From JAEYKI01 sp036679405 (GTDB lineage: Bacteria > Bacillota > Clostridia > Christensenellales > Christensenellaceae): a stretch of DNA of 64,000 nt. A model generated the notes under the pieces. The model did not search any database. It was not told the origin of the DNA and worked only from the letters and a program-made list of their open reading frames with translations. The stretch spans positions 291,804 to 355,803 of the forward strand of contig JAVBVZ010000004.1 in the NCBI GenBank assembly GCA_036679405.1, given 5' to 3'. Below, one piece after another: positions 42,208 to 50,715 of the stretch (position 1 is the first letter of the stretch; each line of letters begins with the position of its first letter). Position numbers and translations under genes: made by a program.

Positions 42208-44016
42208 TTAATCCAATTCAGCGACCAATTTCGCCATATACTGTTCTTTATATTCGGCCGCAGCTTTATTCAATGCATCTACCTGCTCGCTTGTAATATC
42301 TCCGGTTTCCGCAATGGACTTCCTTATCTCTCCCCGGGTAGCCAGAATATAATTTAAATATCCCTGGTTGAATGTCCGTACATCTTTTATCGGGACGTCC
42401 AGCAAAGTTTTATTAATGGCCATTTGCAGCAATATAACCTGGTCTTCCACCGGATAAGGGCTGTATTGGGGCTGCACCAAGGACTGCATCAGACGGATAC
42501 CGTTATCAAGCGATTCCCGGGTAGACTTATCCAAATCAGAAGCAAATTGTGAGAATACCGCGAGTTCACGGTACTGCGCCAATAATATGCGCAGCTTTCC
42601 CGCCACTTTGCGCATCGCTTTATTTTGGGCTTCCCCGCCCACACGTGAAACAGAAAGCCCGACATTCACAGCCGGCCGTTGTCCTGCGTTAAACAACTCT
42701 GCCTCGAGATATATTTGGCCATCCGTAATGGAAATCACATTTGTCGGTATATAGGCCGAGATATCACTGTCCATTGTTTCAATGATCGGCAGCGCCGTCA
42801 TGGAGCCGCCCCCCATCTTTTCAGAAAGCTTCGAGGCGCGTTCCAAAAGCCTGGAATGCAGATAAAAAACATCGCCCGGATAAGCCTCACGACCCGGCGG
42901 CCTGCGTAAAAGCAAGGACATCGTCCGGTATGCAATTGCATGCTTGGAAAGATCGTCATAGACAACCAGTACATCTTTTCCATTGTACATCATCTCTTCG
43001 GCCACAGCACATCCCGCATAAGGTGCAAGATACTGCATCGCCGCCGTATCACTGGCAGTTGAAGCTACCACCGTCGTATAATCCAGCGCGCCGTTGCTTT
43101 TTAGACGCTCCACAATTTCAGCAATAGAGGAGGCCTTTTGGGCAATCGCAACATATACGCAAAAAACGCCTTTCCCCTTCTGATTGATAATCGTATCAAC
43201 TGCAATGGCTGTTTTTCCGGTCTTGCGGTCACCGATAATCAGTTCTCTCTGCCCTCGTCCGATAGGAATCATAGAGTCAATCGCCATAATCCCTGTTTGC
43301 AGCGGCTGATACACGGACTGCCGACTCATGATGGGCGGCGCAGAAGCCTCCACGCGCCGAAACGACTTGGCCGTAATATTTCCCTGGCCGTCAATGGGTG
43401 TGCCGATTGGATTGATGACACGGCCAAAAAGCACTTCGCCCACCGGGACCCGAACAACCTCACCGGTATGATGGACAATGGATCCCTCGTTTACAGCGGC
43501 CTGCCCGCTCAAAAGAACAGCCCCTATCCTGTCGATCTCCAGGTTCATAACGATTCCGTAAATTCCGTTTTCAAACTGAAGAAGTTCTCCATACTTACAG
43601 TTTGAAAGACCGCTCACATACACAACGCCATCACCGGATGATTCCACAATACCGATATGTGAAATATCAAACTTTTCGTTAAAAGCAGTGACCTGGCGCT
43701 TAAATTCTTCCAGCAGCTGCTTTTGCGCATCAATATTCTTGACTTCACTGTCAAGTTCCAGACTCTCAAGATATTCGTCAAACTGGGTATCGGATTTGTC
43801 CTGCGAGCTCTTCTTAATCCTGTTTAAATATGACTCAATGCTGAGATCATACATTTTATCGCCAACAATGATTTTGTACCCGCCGATAATCGATTTGTCT
43901 ATATCAATAACAAAATCAATTTCCTGGCCCAGCATCTTTTGAAATTTTAAGCATATATCGTCAATTTCTTCCTTGCTCAGCTTGGAAGCAGCAATCAATT
44001 TTCCAGAAAGCTTCAT
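42208..44016 (-). CDS. atpA: ATP synthase alpha subunit with an N-terminal delta/OSCP C-terminal domain
   Basis: The 602-residue product is about 100 residues longer than a normal alpha. Residues 13-69 match the C-terminal domain of the delta subunit: an LSKEEI helix start, then DKSIIGG (40-46) and VGDKMYDLSI (51-60), ending in a helix like the YLNRI/RLERL end of delta. A charged linker of about 45 residues leads into ordinary alpha. Alpha shows the beta-barrel SGDGVVYVSGL, Walker A GDRKTGKT near residue 260 and the C-terminal domain. The ATG has AAGGAG 9 nt upstream inside the atpF end, and only 6 nt separate the genes. No atpH exists in the operon, and the delta N-terminal six-helix domain is missing. 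Confidence 0.95.
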   Translation of the reverse strand: MKLSGKLIAASKLSKEEIDDICLKFQKMLGQEIDFVIDIDKSIIGGYKIIVGDKMYDLSIESYLNRIKKSSQDKSDTQFDEYLESLELDSEVKNIDAQKQLLEEFKRQVTAFNEKFDISHIGIVESSGDGVVYVSGLSNCKYGELLQFENGIYGIVMNLEIDRIGAVLLSGQAAVNEGSIVHHTGEVVRVPVGEVLFGRVINPIGTPIDGQGNITAKSFRRVEASAPPIMSRQSVYQPLQTGIMAIDSMIPIGRGQRELIIGDRKTGKTAIAVDTIINQKGKGVFCVYVAIAQKASSIAEIVERLKSNGALDYTTVVASTASDTAAMQYLAPYAGCAVAEEMMYNGKDVLVVYDDLSKHAIAYRTMSLLLRRPPGREAYPGDVFYLHSRLLERASKLSEKMGGGSMTALPIIETMDSDISAYIPTNVISITDGQIYLEAELFNAGQRPAVNVGLSVSRVGGEAQNKAMRKVAGKLRILLAQYRELAVFSQFASDLDKSTRESLDNGIRLMQSLVQPQYSPYPVEDQVILLQMAINKTLLDVPIKDVRTFNQGYLNYILATRGEIRKSIAETGDITSEQVDALNKAAAEYKEQYMAKLVAELD

Positions 44017-44022
44017 GCTCCG

Positions 44023-44511
44023 CTAAATCTCCTTCCCGCTAAAAAAACTATTAATGATTTCCCTATTATCCTCGGGTTGGACTTCGCGCCTTAATATTTT
44101 TTGGGCAATCTGAATTGCCATATCCGTTATTTCAGAGCGCATTTCATCCTTTGCTTTGGATTTAAGCAACTGAACATCTTTTCTGGACCGGACTATAATG
44201 TCGCTGGCATTCGCCTGCGCCGCCTGTACGATCTGCCTGGCCTGTTCGTCCGCAGCCGCTTTGCTTTTATCTATCAGCTGGGCTGCCAAGGCCTGTGCAT
44301 TTCTGACCATTTCATCATACTTTGCCCTAAGCTGCTCAGCTTCCGTTTCCTTTTTGGCGGCTTCTTCAATTTGCCTGGATATCTCGTCCGACCTTTTTTT
44401 CATAAATCTCGATATAGGCTTATATAACAATTTCCATACAACAAAAAACAGAATCGCCATATTTGCGATATGCAGTAAAACTTGTTGTAGATTCAAACCT
44501 AATCCTGACAT
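44023..44511 (-). CDS. atpF: ATP synthase b subunit
   Basis: Subunit b forms the peripheral stalk. The 162-residue product has one N-terminal membrane helix (about residues 8-30), a long charged coiled-coil with LYKPISRFMKKR at the membrane exit, and a C-terminal segment of normal length that would contact delta. Nothing suggests that the missing delta N-terminal domain is fused here, in contrast to the mycobacterial b-delta fusion. Confidence 0.95.
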   Translation of the reverse strand: MSGLGLNLQQVLLHIANMAILFFVVWKLLYKPISRFMKKRSDEISRQIEEAAKKETEAEQLRAKYDEMVRNAQALAAQLIDKSKAAADEQARQIVQAAQANASDIIVRSRKDVQLLKSKAKDEMRSEITDMAIQIAQKILRREVQPEDNREIINSFFSGKEI

Positions 44512-44552
44512 TCAAAACACCTTCGCATTCATAGTAATCGTGTATTCGTCTT

Positions 44553-44789
44553 TTAGCCTCCGTAGGTAAAAAGCAATATAATCGCAACAACAAAACCATA
44601 AATTGCAGTCGATTCAGCGAGCGCCATACCCAGCAGCATGACCTGGTTGATCTTCCCGGAAGCTTCCGGCTGCCGCGCAACCGCTTCACACGCCTTGCCT
44701 GCAGCTACGCCGATTCCTATGCCTGCGCCGAGTCCGGTCATAACCGCTATGCCGGCGCCGATTGCAATCAAACCAACTGTTGTATCCAT
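44553..44789 (-). CDS. atpE: ATP synthase c subunit
   Basis: Subunit c forms the membrane rotor ring. The 78-residue product is a helical hairpin with the loop ARQPEASGKI. The ion-binding Glu lies in LGMALAESTAIYG near residue 58. The Ser-Thr after the Glu are shared with sodium-type rings, but the position of the Gln found in Ilyobacter (just before GYAAGKA) is Ile here, so the coupling ion is ambiguous. Confidence 0.95.
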   Translation of the reverse strand: MDTTVGLIAIGAGIAVMTGLGAGIGIGVAAGKACEAVARQPEASGKINQVMLLGMALAESTAIYGFVVAIILLFTYGG

Positions 44790-44822
44790 TTATTTTTTCC
44801 TCCTTTATTTTTAAGAAAAAAT

Positions 44823-45500
44823 CTATTCTACCTTTTCCTGAATATAGGATAAGGTGAGCATCAAAAACACAAATGTCTGAATGGAAACATCAAACAATGT
44901 AAAATATACGGAAAGCGCTGCCGGAATACCTATTGCAAAAACACCCATCGCATTATACACCAGGTGCATCACGACTAGACCCGCAAACATATTGCCAAAC
45001 AACCGGAAAGACAGTGATACGGGTATGATCACATCAGAAATAATCCGGAAAGGCGCTATAAAAACCATCGGTTGGGCATAAGACTTTACAACACCCTTTA
45101 TTCCCCTGTACCGAATGCCGAATACAAAAATCAGTACAAACGTGATCAAGGCAATAGCCACCGTAAAATTAAGATCCGTAGCCGGGATCCGAAGTCCCAC
45201 CAAATCCAGCATTCCACTTAAAAACAAAAATGCGCCCAACGTAAATATATAAGCCGCAATCTTTTTTCCGTACTCTCCCAAAATGCTGTTTGTAAAACGG
45301 TCTATCATGCTGATCAGCATTTCCATAACATTCTGAAACCCTGTCGGAACCTGCTTGAAACGCGGGAGCAGCGCAAACCGCACAATCAATGCAAATATGG
45401 TGATGCCTATCGTTACGCAAACCGCAACAAAAAACGTTTCTGTAATTTGTATCCCGCCAAATATTGTAATCTCTGCGGGTGCCACACCGGGAAATTCCAT
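44823..45500 (-). CDS. atpB: ATP synthase a subunit
   Basis: Subunit a forms the ion channel of the stator. The 225-residue product is hydrophobic with five or six membrane segments. The essential Arg lies in the segment LSFRLFGNMFAG near residue 165. It overlaps the stop of the upstream small membrane gene by 1 nt. Confidence 0.95.
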   Translation of the reverse strand: MEFPGVAPAEITIFGGIQITETFFVAVCVTIGITIFALIVRFALLPRFKQVPTGFQNVMEMLISMIDRFTNSILGEYGKKIAAYIFTLGAFLFLSGMLDLVGLRIPATDLNFTVAIALITFVLIFVFGIRYRGIKGVVKSYAQPMVFIAPFRIISDVIIPVSLSFRLFGNMFAGLVVMHLVYNAMGVFAIGIPAALSVYFTLFDVSIQTFVFLMLTLSYIQEKVE

Positions 45501-45781
45501 TACTTACCGCCTTCTTTGATCTTCTTGTTCTGTCTTTTATTCAAATAAATCGGAAGTCCAATCATCACAACAAGCATGCCGCCGGCCGCCCATATCATCG
45601 TTTCAAGTGATATTAAGGCCAATAAAAATAAAACGCCCAGTATTATCGCCAACTTGATCAAGGTGATAAATACGGCTACCATTGCGCCACTTGTCTTATT
45701 GGAAGTGATCCAATCGACAACTTTTCTAAGCAGCAGGACCTGCAATAAGCCAAGTCCGATTCCTACAAATACGCCCCACAT
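45500..45781 (-). CDS. atpI: Small membrane protein of the atp operon (AtpI/subunit I-like)
   Basis: The 93-residue product has three or more hydrophobic segments and a short basic tail, and occupies the first position of the atp operon as AtpI does. AtpI-type proteins help assemble the c-ring. Sequence similarity is weak, so the name rests mainly on position and topology. I prefer the ATG at 45781; a TTG four codons upstream is also possible, and no strong ribosome binding site is seen for either. Confidence 0.7.
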   Translation of the reverse strand: MWGVFVGIGLGLLQVLLLRKVVDWITSNKTSGAMVAVFITLIKLAIILGVLFLLALISLETMIWAAGGMLVVMIGLPIYLNKRQNKKIKEGGK

Positions 45782-45820
45782 GTCTAACACCAAACTATCT
45801 CAAAAATTTACCCATGATAT

Positions 45821-45849
45821 ACTTTACACCCTTAAAATAAATTATTCAA
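45821..45849 (-). promoter_or_regulatory. Possible promoter of the atp operon
   Basis: Minus-strand TTGAAT (45844-45849) and TAAAGT (45821-45826) are separated by exactly 17 nt and lie about 40 nt before the first atp gene. The -10 hexamer is only a moderate match. Confidence 0.35.
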
Positions 45850-45860
45850 GTGAAAAAGAA

Positions 45861-46907
45861 CTAATATGTATTGAAAAAACAGGTTTTTTGCGGTACAAAA
45901 AGTTTTTCAAGGAGACCGAATGTCCCTTCGGTTTTGCCCGCGGCCAAACGGGCAAGATCTCCTATATCTATTTCCGTATCCACAGCGCTTCCCTCATATG
46001 CCCGAACGCTCCTTTTCCCTTTTCTGAAATCCAATACAAACTTTCTGTTGTTCCACTCGCAAAAATCATCACGGATACACAGCGTAAAAGATATATCCTG
46101 ATCGATCTGCAAACGGGCAAACAGATTTTCCGCATTCACGATACGCATCATTGTATATTTCGAAATAACCCCCGGAAGGTCACTGGTTACATAATCCGGT
46201 AAAAAACAATGCACGGGGACGCCGTAGGTTCCAAGCGGCGACAGCAGTTCCTGTGGGGATTGTGTGGTCCAGACCAGTTCAATAACCTCCAGCTCATGAC
46301 TGTCCACAAAATAAAACGCATAGCCGCCACTGCCGGCAATGATCTTCCCGCCGTCATTGAGATGCTCGTCAATCCTTATCCTCATCTCTTCTTTGGAACG
46401 CAAAAAATTGCCGTCTGCATGCTGCATGAACACAAGATACATCTCCCAAAGATCACCCGGATCAAACTTGCTGTTCAAAAAAACTTTTCCGCCCCCTGCA
46501 GGCAATATTCTGGCCTCTTTCATAAAAGAAACCGTTTCCCAACCGAATTTTCTATAAAAATCATGTAAAAACGGATGCAAATGACAAAGCGCATATCCTT
46601 GTTCATTCATTTCCGCCAATTGTGCATACAGCAATTTTTTCATCACACCGCGGTTTCGGTAATCCTCCCGTGTGGCGCATCCGGCCAAAAAGCCGGTTTT
46701 CCACAAACTTCCGCGCATTCGCACCGTCATGTTCTGCATTGTAAGGTCCCCGGCCATAATTCCGGAATCAAACGCGCCCATTGAAAATTCCAAATCAAAT
46801 TTATGTTCAAAATAAAAACGAACAAACGCCTCGGAATCGCCGAAGGCGTCCATCCACAATTGTTTTGCCGCCGGGATATCGCTATTATTAAGTTTGCGGA
46901 TTTCCAT
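45861..46907 (-). CDS. GNAT family N-acetyltransferase, Eis-like
   Basis: The 348-residue product has an N-terminal GNAT domain with the acetyl-CoA pyrophosphate loop CATREDYRNRGVMKKLL near residue 75. A second GNAT-like region and a C-terminal domain follow, the three-part layout of Eis-type acetyltransferases. The acceptor substrate is unknown. The ATG at 46907 follows GGAGATC, within the 3' end of the DUF2156 gene, so both are co-transcribed. Confidence 0.85.
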   Translation of the reverse strand: MEIRKLNNSDIPAAKQLWMDAFGDSEAFVRFYFEHKFDLEFSMGAFDSGIMAGDLTMQNMTVRMRGSLWKTGFLAGCATREDYRNRGVMKKLLYAQLAEMNEQGYALCHLHPFLHDFYRKFGWETVSFMKEARILPAGGGKVFLNSKFDPGDLWEMYLVFMQHADGNFLRSKEEMRIRIDEHLNDGGKIIAGSGGYAFYFVDSHELEVIELVWTTQSPQELLSPLGTYGVPVHCFLPDYVTSDLPGVISKYTMMRIVNAENLFARLQIDQDISFTLCIRDDFCEWNNRKFVLDFRKGKRSVRAYEGSAVDTEIDIGDLARLAAGKTEGTFGLLEKLFVPQKTCFFNTY

Positions 46908-47811
46908 TTTGATCTCCAAGTTCACAATCATACCGCTTCAGCATAAAAGCCGGATAATACGAAAGTTTTGCCCGTCTCAGCCCTTCCATGCCCATATCCT
47001 CGGCCCGGTTGATGTATCGGGTGTCCGAAAACTTTCGCGCAGCAAATTCACGGTTGATCAGCTGGTATACCCCATCCTGCCCGCAGCAGGCCTTTTCAAT
47101 ATGGATAATTGCCGTATCTTCACTGATCCTCTCCCCAAAAGAAAACGCAGCAGGTTCTCCGTCCGAGCGGACCACGCACCCAACAAAATTGAGTCTGTCA
47201 AAAAACTCAAGCGCCTTTTGCGTGGCCAAAAGCTCTTCCGCTGCCTCTCTTTCAGAACATTCTCCCCTCTCACGCATCCAGGAATGGTGAATAAAAAGGC
47301 AGTCTTTCTTCAGTTCAGGCGTATAATCCAAAAACTCATAACTGTGATTTTTTAAAAACTTGTTTATATGATTACGCTTGGAATGATACTTTCTGCCCTC
47401 CAGCTTCACCAGATCAACAGTATTATACATATATTCTGAATTACAGGGGTCATATGTAAAACAAAACATGTCTCCGCAATCTTCCTGAATCTTTTTCATG
47501 ATTTCCGGAATCACGCATTTCATATAAAAGGTGCCAAATGTATCCATCATGTAGTCGCGTGCTTTCTTCATATAGGGAAGGCAGGATGCATTCCGGTCTT
47601 TGATATAAGGCGGGAGGAGAAAAGGGCGGTATATATCGCTGTCCATAGACATATAAAGAGCCGCTCCGTCCTGTGCCCATTGAATATTCCAAGCTTCCTG
47701 CCATATGAACAAGTTTGAAAACGACGCTTCCGAATGGCGATAACCGTGACCGCTCATATAACTTTCGAAATCTTTTTTGTCCTCAATTTCCAGTTTTTTA
47801 AATTCCAGCAT
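46888..47811 (-). CDS. DUF2156 (phosphatidylglycerol lysyltransferase C-terminal-like) protein
   Basis: The 307-residue soluble protein matches the DUF2156 fold, a double GNAT-like domain related to the catalytic part of MprF-type lysyltransferases. Landmarks are YHSKRNHINKFLKNH near residue 140 and the late IHIEKACCGQDGVYQLINREFA. It lacks the membrane flippase part of MprF, so lipid aminoacylation is not assured. It overlaps the GNAT gene by 20 nt. Confidence 0.82.
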   Translation of the reverse strand: MLEFKKLEIEDKKDFESYMSGHGYRHSEASFSNLFIWQEAWNIQWAQDGAALYMSMDSDIYRPFLLPPYIKDRNASCLPYMKKARDYMMDTFGTFYMKCVIPEIMKKIQEDCGDMFCFTYDPCNSEYMYNTVDLVKLEGRKYHSKRNHINKFLKNHSYEFLDYTPELKKDCLFIHHSWMRERGECSEREAAEELLATQKALEFFDRLNFVGCVVRSDGEPAAFSFGERISEDTAIIHIEKACCGQDGVYQLINREFAARKFSDTRYINRAEDMGMEGLRRAKLSYYPAFMLKRYDCELGDQNGNPQT

Positions 47812-47824
47812 AAATCCTCTTTTC

Positions 47825-49567
47825 TCAATCGGTGCTTGATATCATTCCGTTACCTGCGTCAATTTTTACAACCATACCCTTTTTCAAAAGGTTTGTCGCA
47901 TTATATGCCCCAACAATAACCGGAATATCCAGTGCCATCCCTACAATGGCGGCATGGGAATCCTCTCCCGGTTCTTCGGTTATGATACCGGAGGATTTTT
48001 TCATGATATCCAAAATGCCGTTCGTGGTATAAGGGATCACCAAAATGTCCCCGTTTTTGAATTTCTTTTTTGCTTCTTCCTCAGTCATGGCAATGCATAG
48101 CGGCCCAACTGAAGACTGGTCTCCCAATCCTGTCCCTTTGAGCAACACATTACCCACCAGGTGCACCTTAAGCATGTTCGTAGTCCCGGAGACTCCCAAG
48201 GGCAGCCCGCCCGTAATGACAACCATATCTCCATCAAGAATCAGTCTTTCTTCTGATGCACGCTCTACCGTATGCTCAAACAGCGCATCGGATTGTTCGG
48301 ACTTTCTGACCAGTATCGGAATCAAGCCCCAAGACATATTGAGCTGCCGCAGCACTTTTTCATCGGGCGAACAGCCTATAATCGGCATAGACGGACGAAA
48401 TTTGGAAATCATCCGCGCCGTATTGCCGGTCTGTGTTACCGCAATAATAGCGGAAGCCCCTACTTCATAGGCCGTTGTACATGAAGCGTGTGAGATGGCA
48501 TTGGTTACGTCCGGCGTCATACTTAAATCAATATTCCGAAATCGTTTCCGGTAATCAATGTCAGCTTCGGTACGAAGCGCAATACGCACCATCGTTTTTA
48601 CGGTCTCAACCGGATACATTCCCGCCGCGGTTTCTCCGGATAACATAATCGCGCTGGTCCCATCATAAATTGCATTTGCTACATCGGTCGTCTCCGCGCG
48701 GGTAGGACGCGGATGATTAATCATGCTTTCCATCATTTGGGTAGCGGTGATCACAATTTTCCCTGCAAAAAAGGCTTTTTTGATAAGCGATTTTTGCAAC
48801 GACGGAAGCTCTTCAAAAGGGATTTCCACCCCCAGATCTCCACGCGCAACCATAATCCCGTCCGAAACACGTATAATATCGTCTATGTTCTCAACGCCCT
48901 GGTAGTTTTCGATCTTGGCAATGATTCTTATATTTTTTCCGCCTTCTTTATCAAGGATGCTCCGTATCGCAATAATGTCGTCCGCCGTACGCGTAAAGGA
49001 AGCCGCAATAAAATCAAAGTCGTTTTTCGCCGCAAACTCAATATCCGCCCGATCCTTTTCGCCCACATACGGCATGGAGAGAGTAATCCCCGGCACATTA
49101 ACGCCTTTCTGATCTGATATCTGTCCGCCATTTACCACATTGCAAATAATGTCTGTCTCCGTTTTGCTTTGCACACGCAGTTCTATAAGCCCGTCATCTA
49201 AAAGGATCCTGTCTCCCGGCGAAACATCAGCCGGCAAATTGGCAAAAGATACTGAAACCATGGTTTCGTTTCCAACAACATCATTGGTCGTCAAGGTAAA
49301 TAACTGCCCCTCTTTTAATGTAGCCTTGTGCCCTTCAAATAAACCAATCCGTATTTCCGGGCCCTTGGTATCCATAAGAGACGCAAGGGGGATCTTCAAA
49401 TCGCGCGCAACGCTACGAAGCATATTCAGCCTGCTCAGATGCGCTTCATATACGTCATGCGAAAAATTAAAACGCGCAACATCCATTCCGGCCTGCGCCA
49501 GCTCGGCAATCACCTTTTTGTTGTTTGTTGCCGGGCCCATTGTACAAATAATTTTTGTTTTTCTCAT
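47825..49567 (-). CDS. pyk: Pyruvate kinase with C-terminal PEP-utiliser domain
   Basis: Pyruvate kinase makes ATP and pyruvate from PEP. The 580-residue product has the N-terminal KIICTMGPATNN, the MVARGDLGVE block near residue 240 and the Lys-containing IIAKIENYQG. It carries about 100 extra C-terminal residues with EEPGEDSHAAIVGMALDIPVI, the mobile-domain motif of PEP-utilising enzymes that is common in Bacilli and Clostridia. It overlaps the pfkB-type gene by 4 nt. Confidence 0.97.
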   Translation of the reverse strand: MRKTKIICTMGPATNNKKVIAELAQAGMDVARFNFSHDVYEAHLSRLNMLRSVARDLKIPLASLMDTKGPEIRIGLFEGHKATLKEGQLFTLTTNDVVGNETMVSVSFANLPADVSPGDRILLDDGLIELRVQSKTETDIICNVVNGGQISDQKGVNVPGITLSMPYVGEKDRADIEFAAKNDFDFIAASFTRTADDIIAIRSILDKEGGKNIRIIAKIENYQGVENIDDIIRVSDGIMVARGDLGVEIPFEELPSLQKSLIKKAFFAGKIVITATQMMESMINHPRPTRAETTDVANAIYDGTSAIMLSGETAAGMYPVETVKTMVRIALRTEADIDYRKRFRNIDLSMTPDVTNAISHASCTTAYEVGASAIIAVTQTGNTARMISKFRPSMPIIGCSPDEKVLRQLNMSWGLIPILVRKSEQSDALFEHTVERASEERLILDGDMVVITGGLPLGVSGTTNMLKVHLVGNVLLKGTGLGDQSSVGPLCIAMTEEEAKKKFKNGDILVIPYTTNGILDIMKKSSGIITEEPGEDSHAAIVGMALDIPVIVGAYNATNLLKKGMVVKIDAGNGMISSTD

Positions 49568-50490
49568 AATAATCTATCCACCTGAACCTCTCCCAAGAGA
49601 CGATCGTAATCCTTGTATTCCATTAACTTCGTTCCTTCCTGCATTACGGAAGCCGAGGCCGCCGCTACACCTGATTTTAAGACGGCTTCCATATTCTTGT
49701 CAAGCTGGAGGGCCGCAGCCGCAACCATAGAATCTCCGGCTCCCACCGTAGATTTAACCTCTGTTGTAAGGGCGCCTGCAAAAAGAACTTCCCCGTCCCC
49801 TGCAATCATTGCGCCGTCTCCGCCGAGCGAAACCATCACATACCGGATTCCTTCATCCGATAATTTTTTCGCCGCTTTCGCAATCTCCAGCACGTCAGGA
49901 TCCGGCAGTTTGAAAAGAGCACATATTTCCTCTTTGTTCGGTTTTATAAAATATGGTTTGGCCTCAATGCCCAGACGAAGCGGCTCTCCCGATGCATCCA
50001 ATATACAGCGGACTCCCTTTTTGTTCAGCTTTTCAATCATATCGGCATAAAAAGAGGCCTCGCATCCGTCGGGCAAACTGCCCGTTAAAAAAACACAGTC
50101 TTGGTTCTTCGTCTCCGTTATCAACTTATTTTCGAGCAAGGCAAGTTCGCGCTTTGATACCACAGCTCCTTTTTCATTAATTTCCGTTATTGTTTTGGTC
50201 TGATCATCGAATATTTTAATATTCACACGGGGGCGTCCGTCATTCTCTAAAAATTCATACGGTATCCCGTGCGCTTCCAATCTGTTTTGTATAATCTGTC
50301 CGTCCCCGGAAGGTAATACGCCAACGCAGGAAACATCCGCACATAATTCCTTTAACACCACAGCTACATTGATGGCTTTTCCCGCACCGTCTTCCAGCGC
50401 ACGGTAAGGCCTGTTTGTTTTTCCCAAAAGGAATTTATGAAAATAGACCGTCTTATCAATTGTCGGATTCAGATACAGCGTATAAAACAT
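49564..50490 (-). CDS. PfkB-family sugar kinase, 1-phosphofructokinase-like
   Basis: The 308-residue product belongs to the ribokinase/PfkB family of the FruK/LacC type. It has YLNPTIDKTVY at the N-terminus, GAGKAINVAVVLKEL near residue 37, and the GAGDS anion hole VGAGDSMVAAAALQ near 245. The likely reaction is phosphorylation of fructose 1-phosphate or a related sugar phosphate to the bisphosphate. It is paired with pyk, the position usually held by pfkA. The start at 50490 has GAGGTGG slightly far upstream, and a GTG five codons earlier is possible. Confidence 0.85.
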   Translation of the reverse strand: MFYTLYLNPTIDKTVYFHKFLLGKTNRPYRALEDGAGKAINVAVVLKELCADVSCVGVLPSGDGQIIQNRLEAHGIPYEFLENDGRPRVNIKIFDDQTKTITEINEKGAVVSKRELALLENKLITETKNQDCVFLTGSLPDGCEASFYADMIEKLNKKGVRCILDASGEPLRLGIEAKPYFIKPNKEEICALFKLPDPDVLEIAKAAKKLSDEGIRYVMVSLGGDGAMIAGDGEVLFAGALTTEVKSTVGAGDSMVAAAALQLDKNMEAVLKSGVAAASASVMQEGTKLMEYKDYDRLLGEVQVDRLL

Positions 50491-50523
50491 CCTGGAAAAC
50501 ACCACCTCTTTGCATAATTACAA

Positions 50524-50579
50524 GTATATGGACGGCTTAAAAAACACGGTTCCATATACAAAAGCTATTATATATCATA
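50524..50579 (-). promoter_or_regulatory. Promoter and inverted repeat of the pfkB-pyk operon
   Basis: An extended -10 (TGG before TATGAT, 50574-50579) is followed downstream by a 9-bp inverted repeat, GTATATGGA (50551-50559 read on the minus strand) and its complement at 50524-50532, with an 18-nt spacer. It falls in the first 45 nt of the predicted transcript and may be an operator or leader hairpin. Confidence 0.5.
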
Positions 50580-50635
50580 CCACAAATCTGCTTTCATATC
50601 TTCATGTTTTCACACGTTTCATCTTTTATATGCAT

Positions 50636-50669
50636 AAAAAAACAGGCCGCATAAGCGGCCTGTTTTTTT
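50636..50669 (-). terminator. Bidirectional terminator after the EF-G-like gene
   Basis: A long perfect stem (50636-50650 with 50655-50669) with a 4-nt loop and A/T flanks lies about 50 nt after the EF-G-like stop. Confidence 0.9.
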
Positions 50670-50715
50670 AATAAAGGTTTCAAAAAGCATCGTTTTTCGG
50701 GGGATGCATTAAGAA

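Noticed and set aside
43900..44100. Loss of delta by a frameshift or assembly error
   Set aside because: Only 6 nt separate the atpF stop from the alpha-fusion ATG, the fusion start has its own ribosome binding site, and the frame is open for 602 codons. There is no room for the about 110 residues of the delta N-terminal domain.
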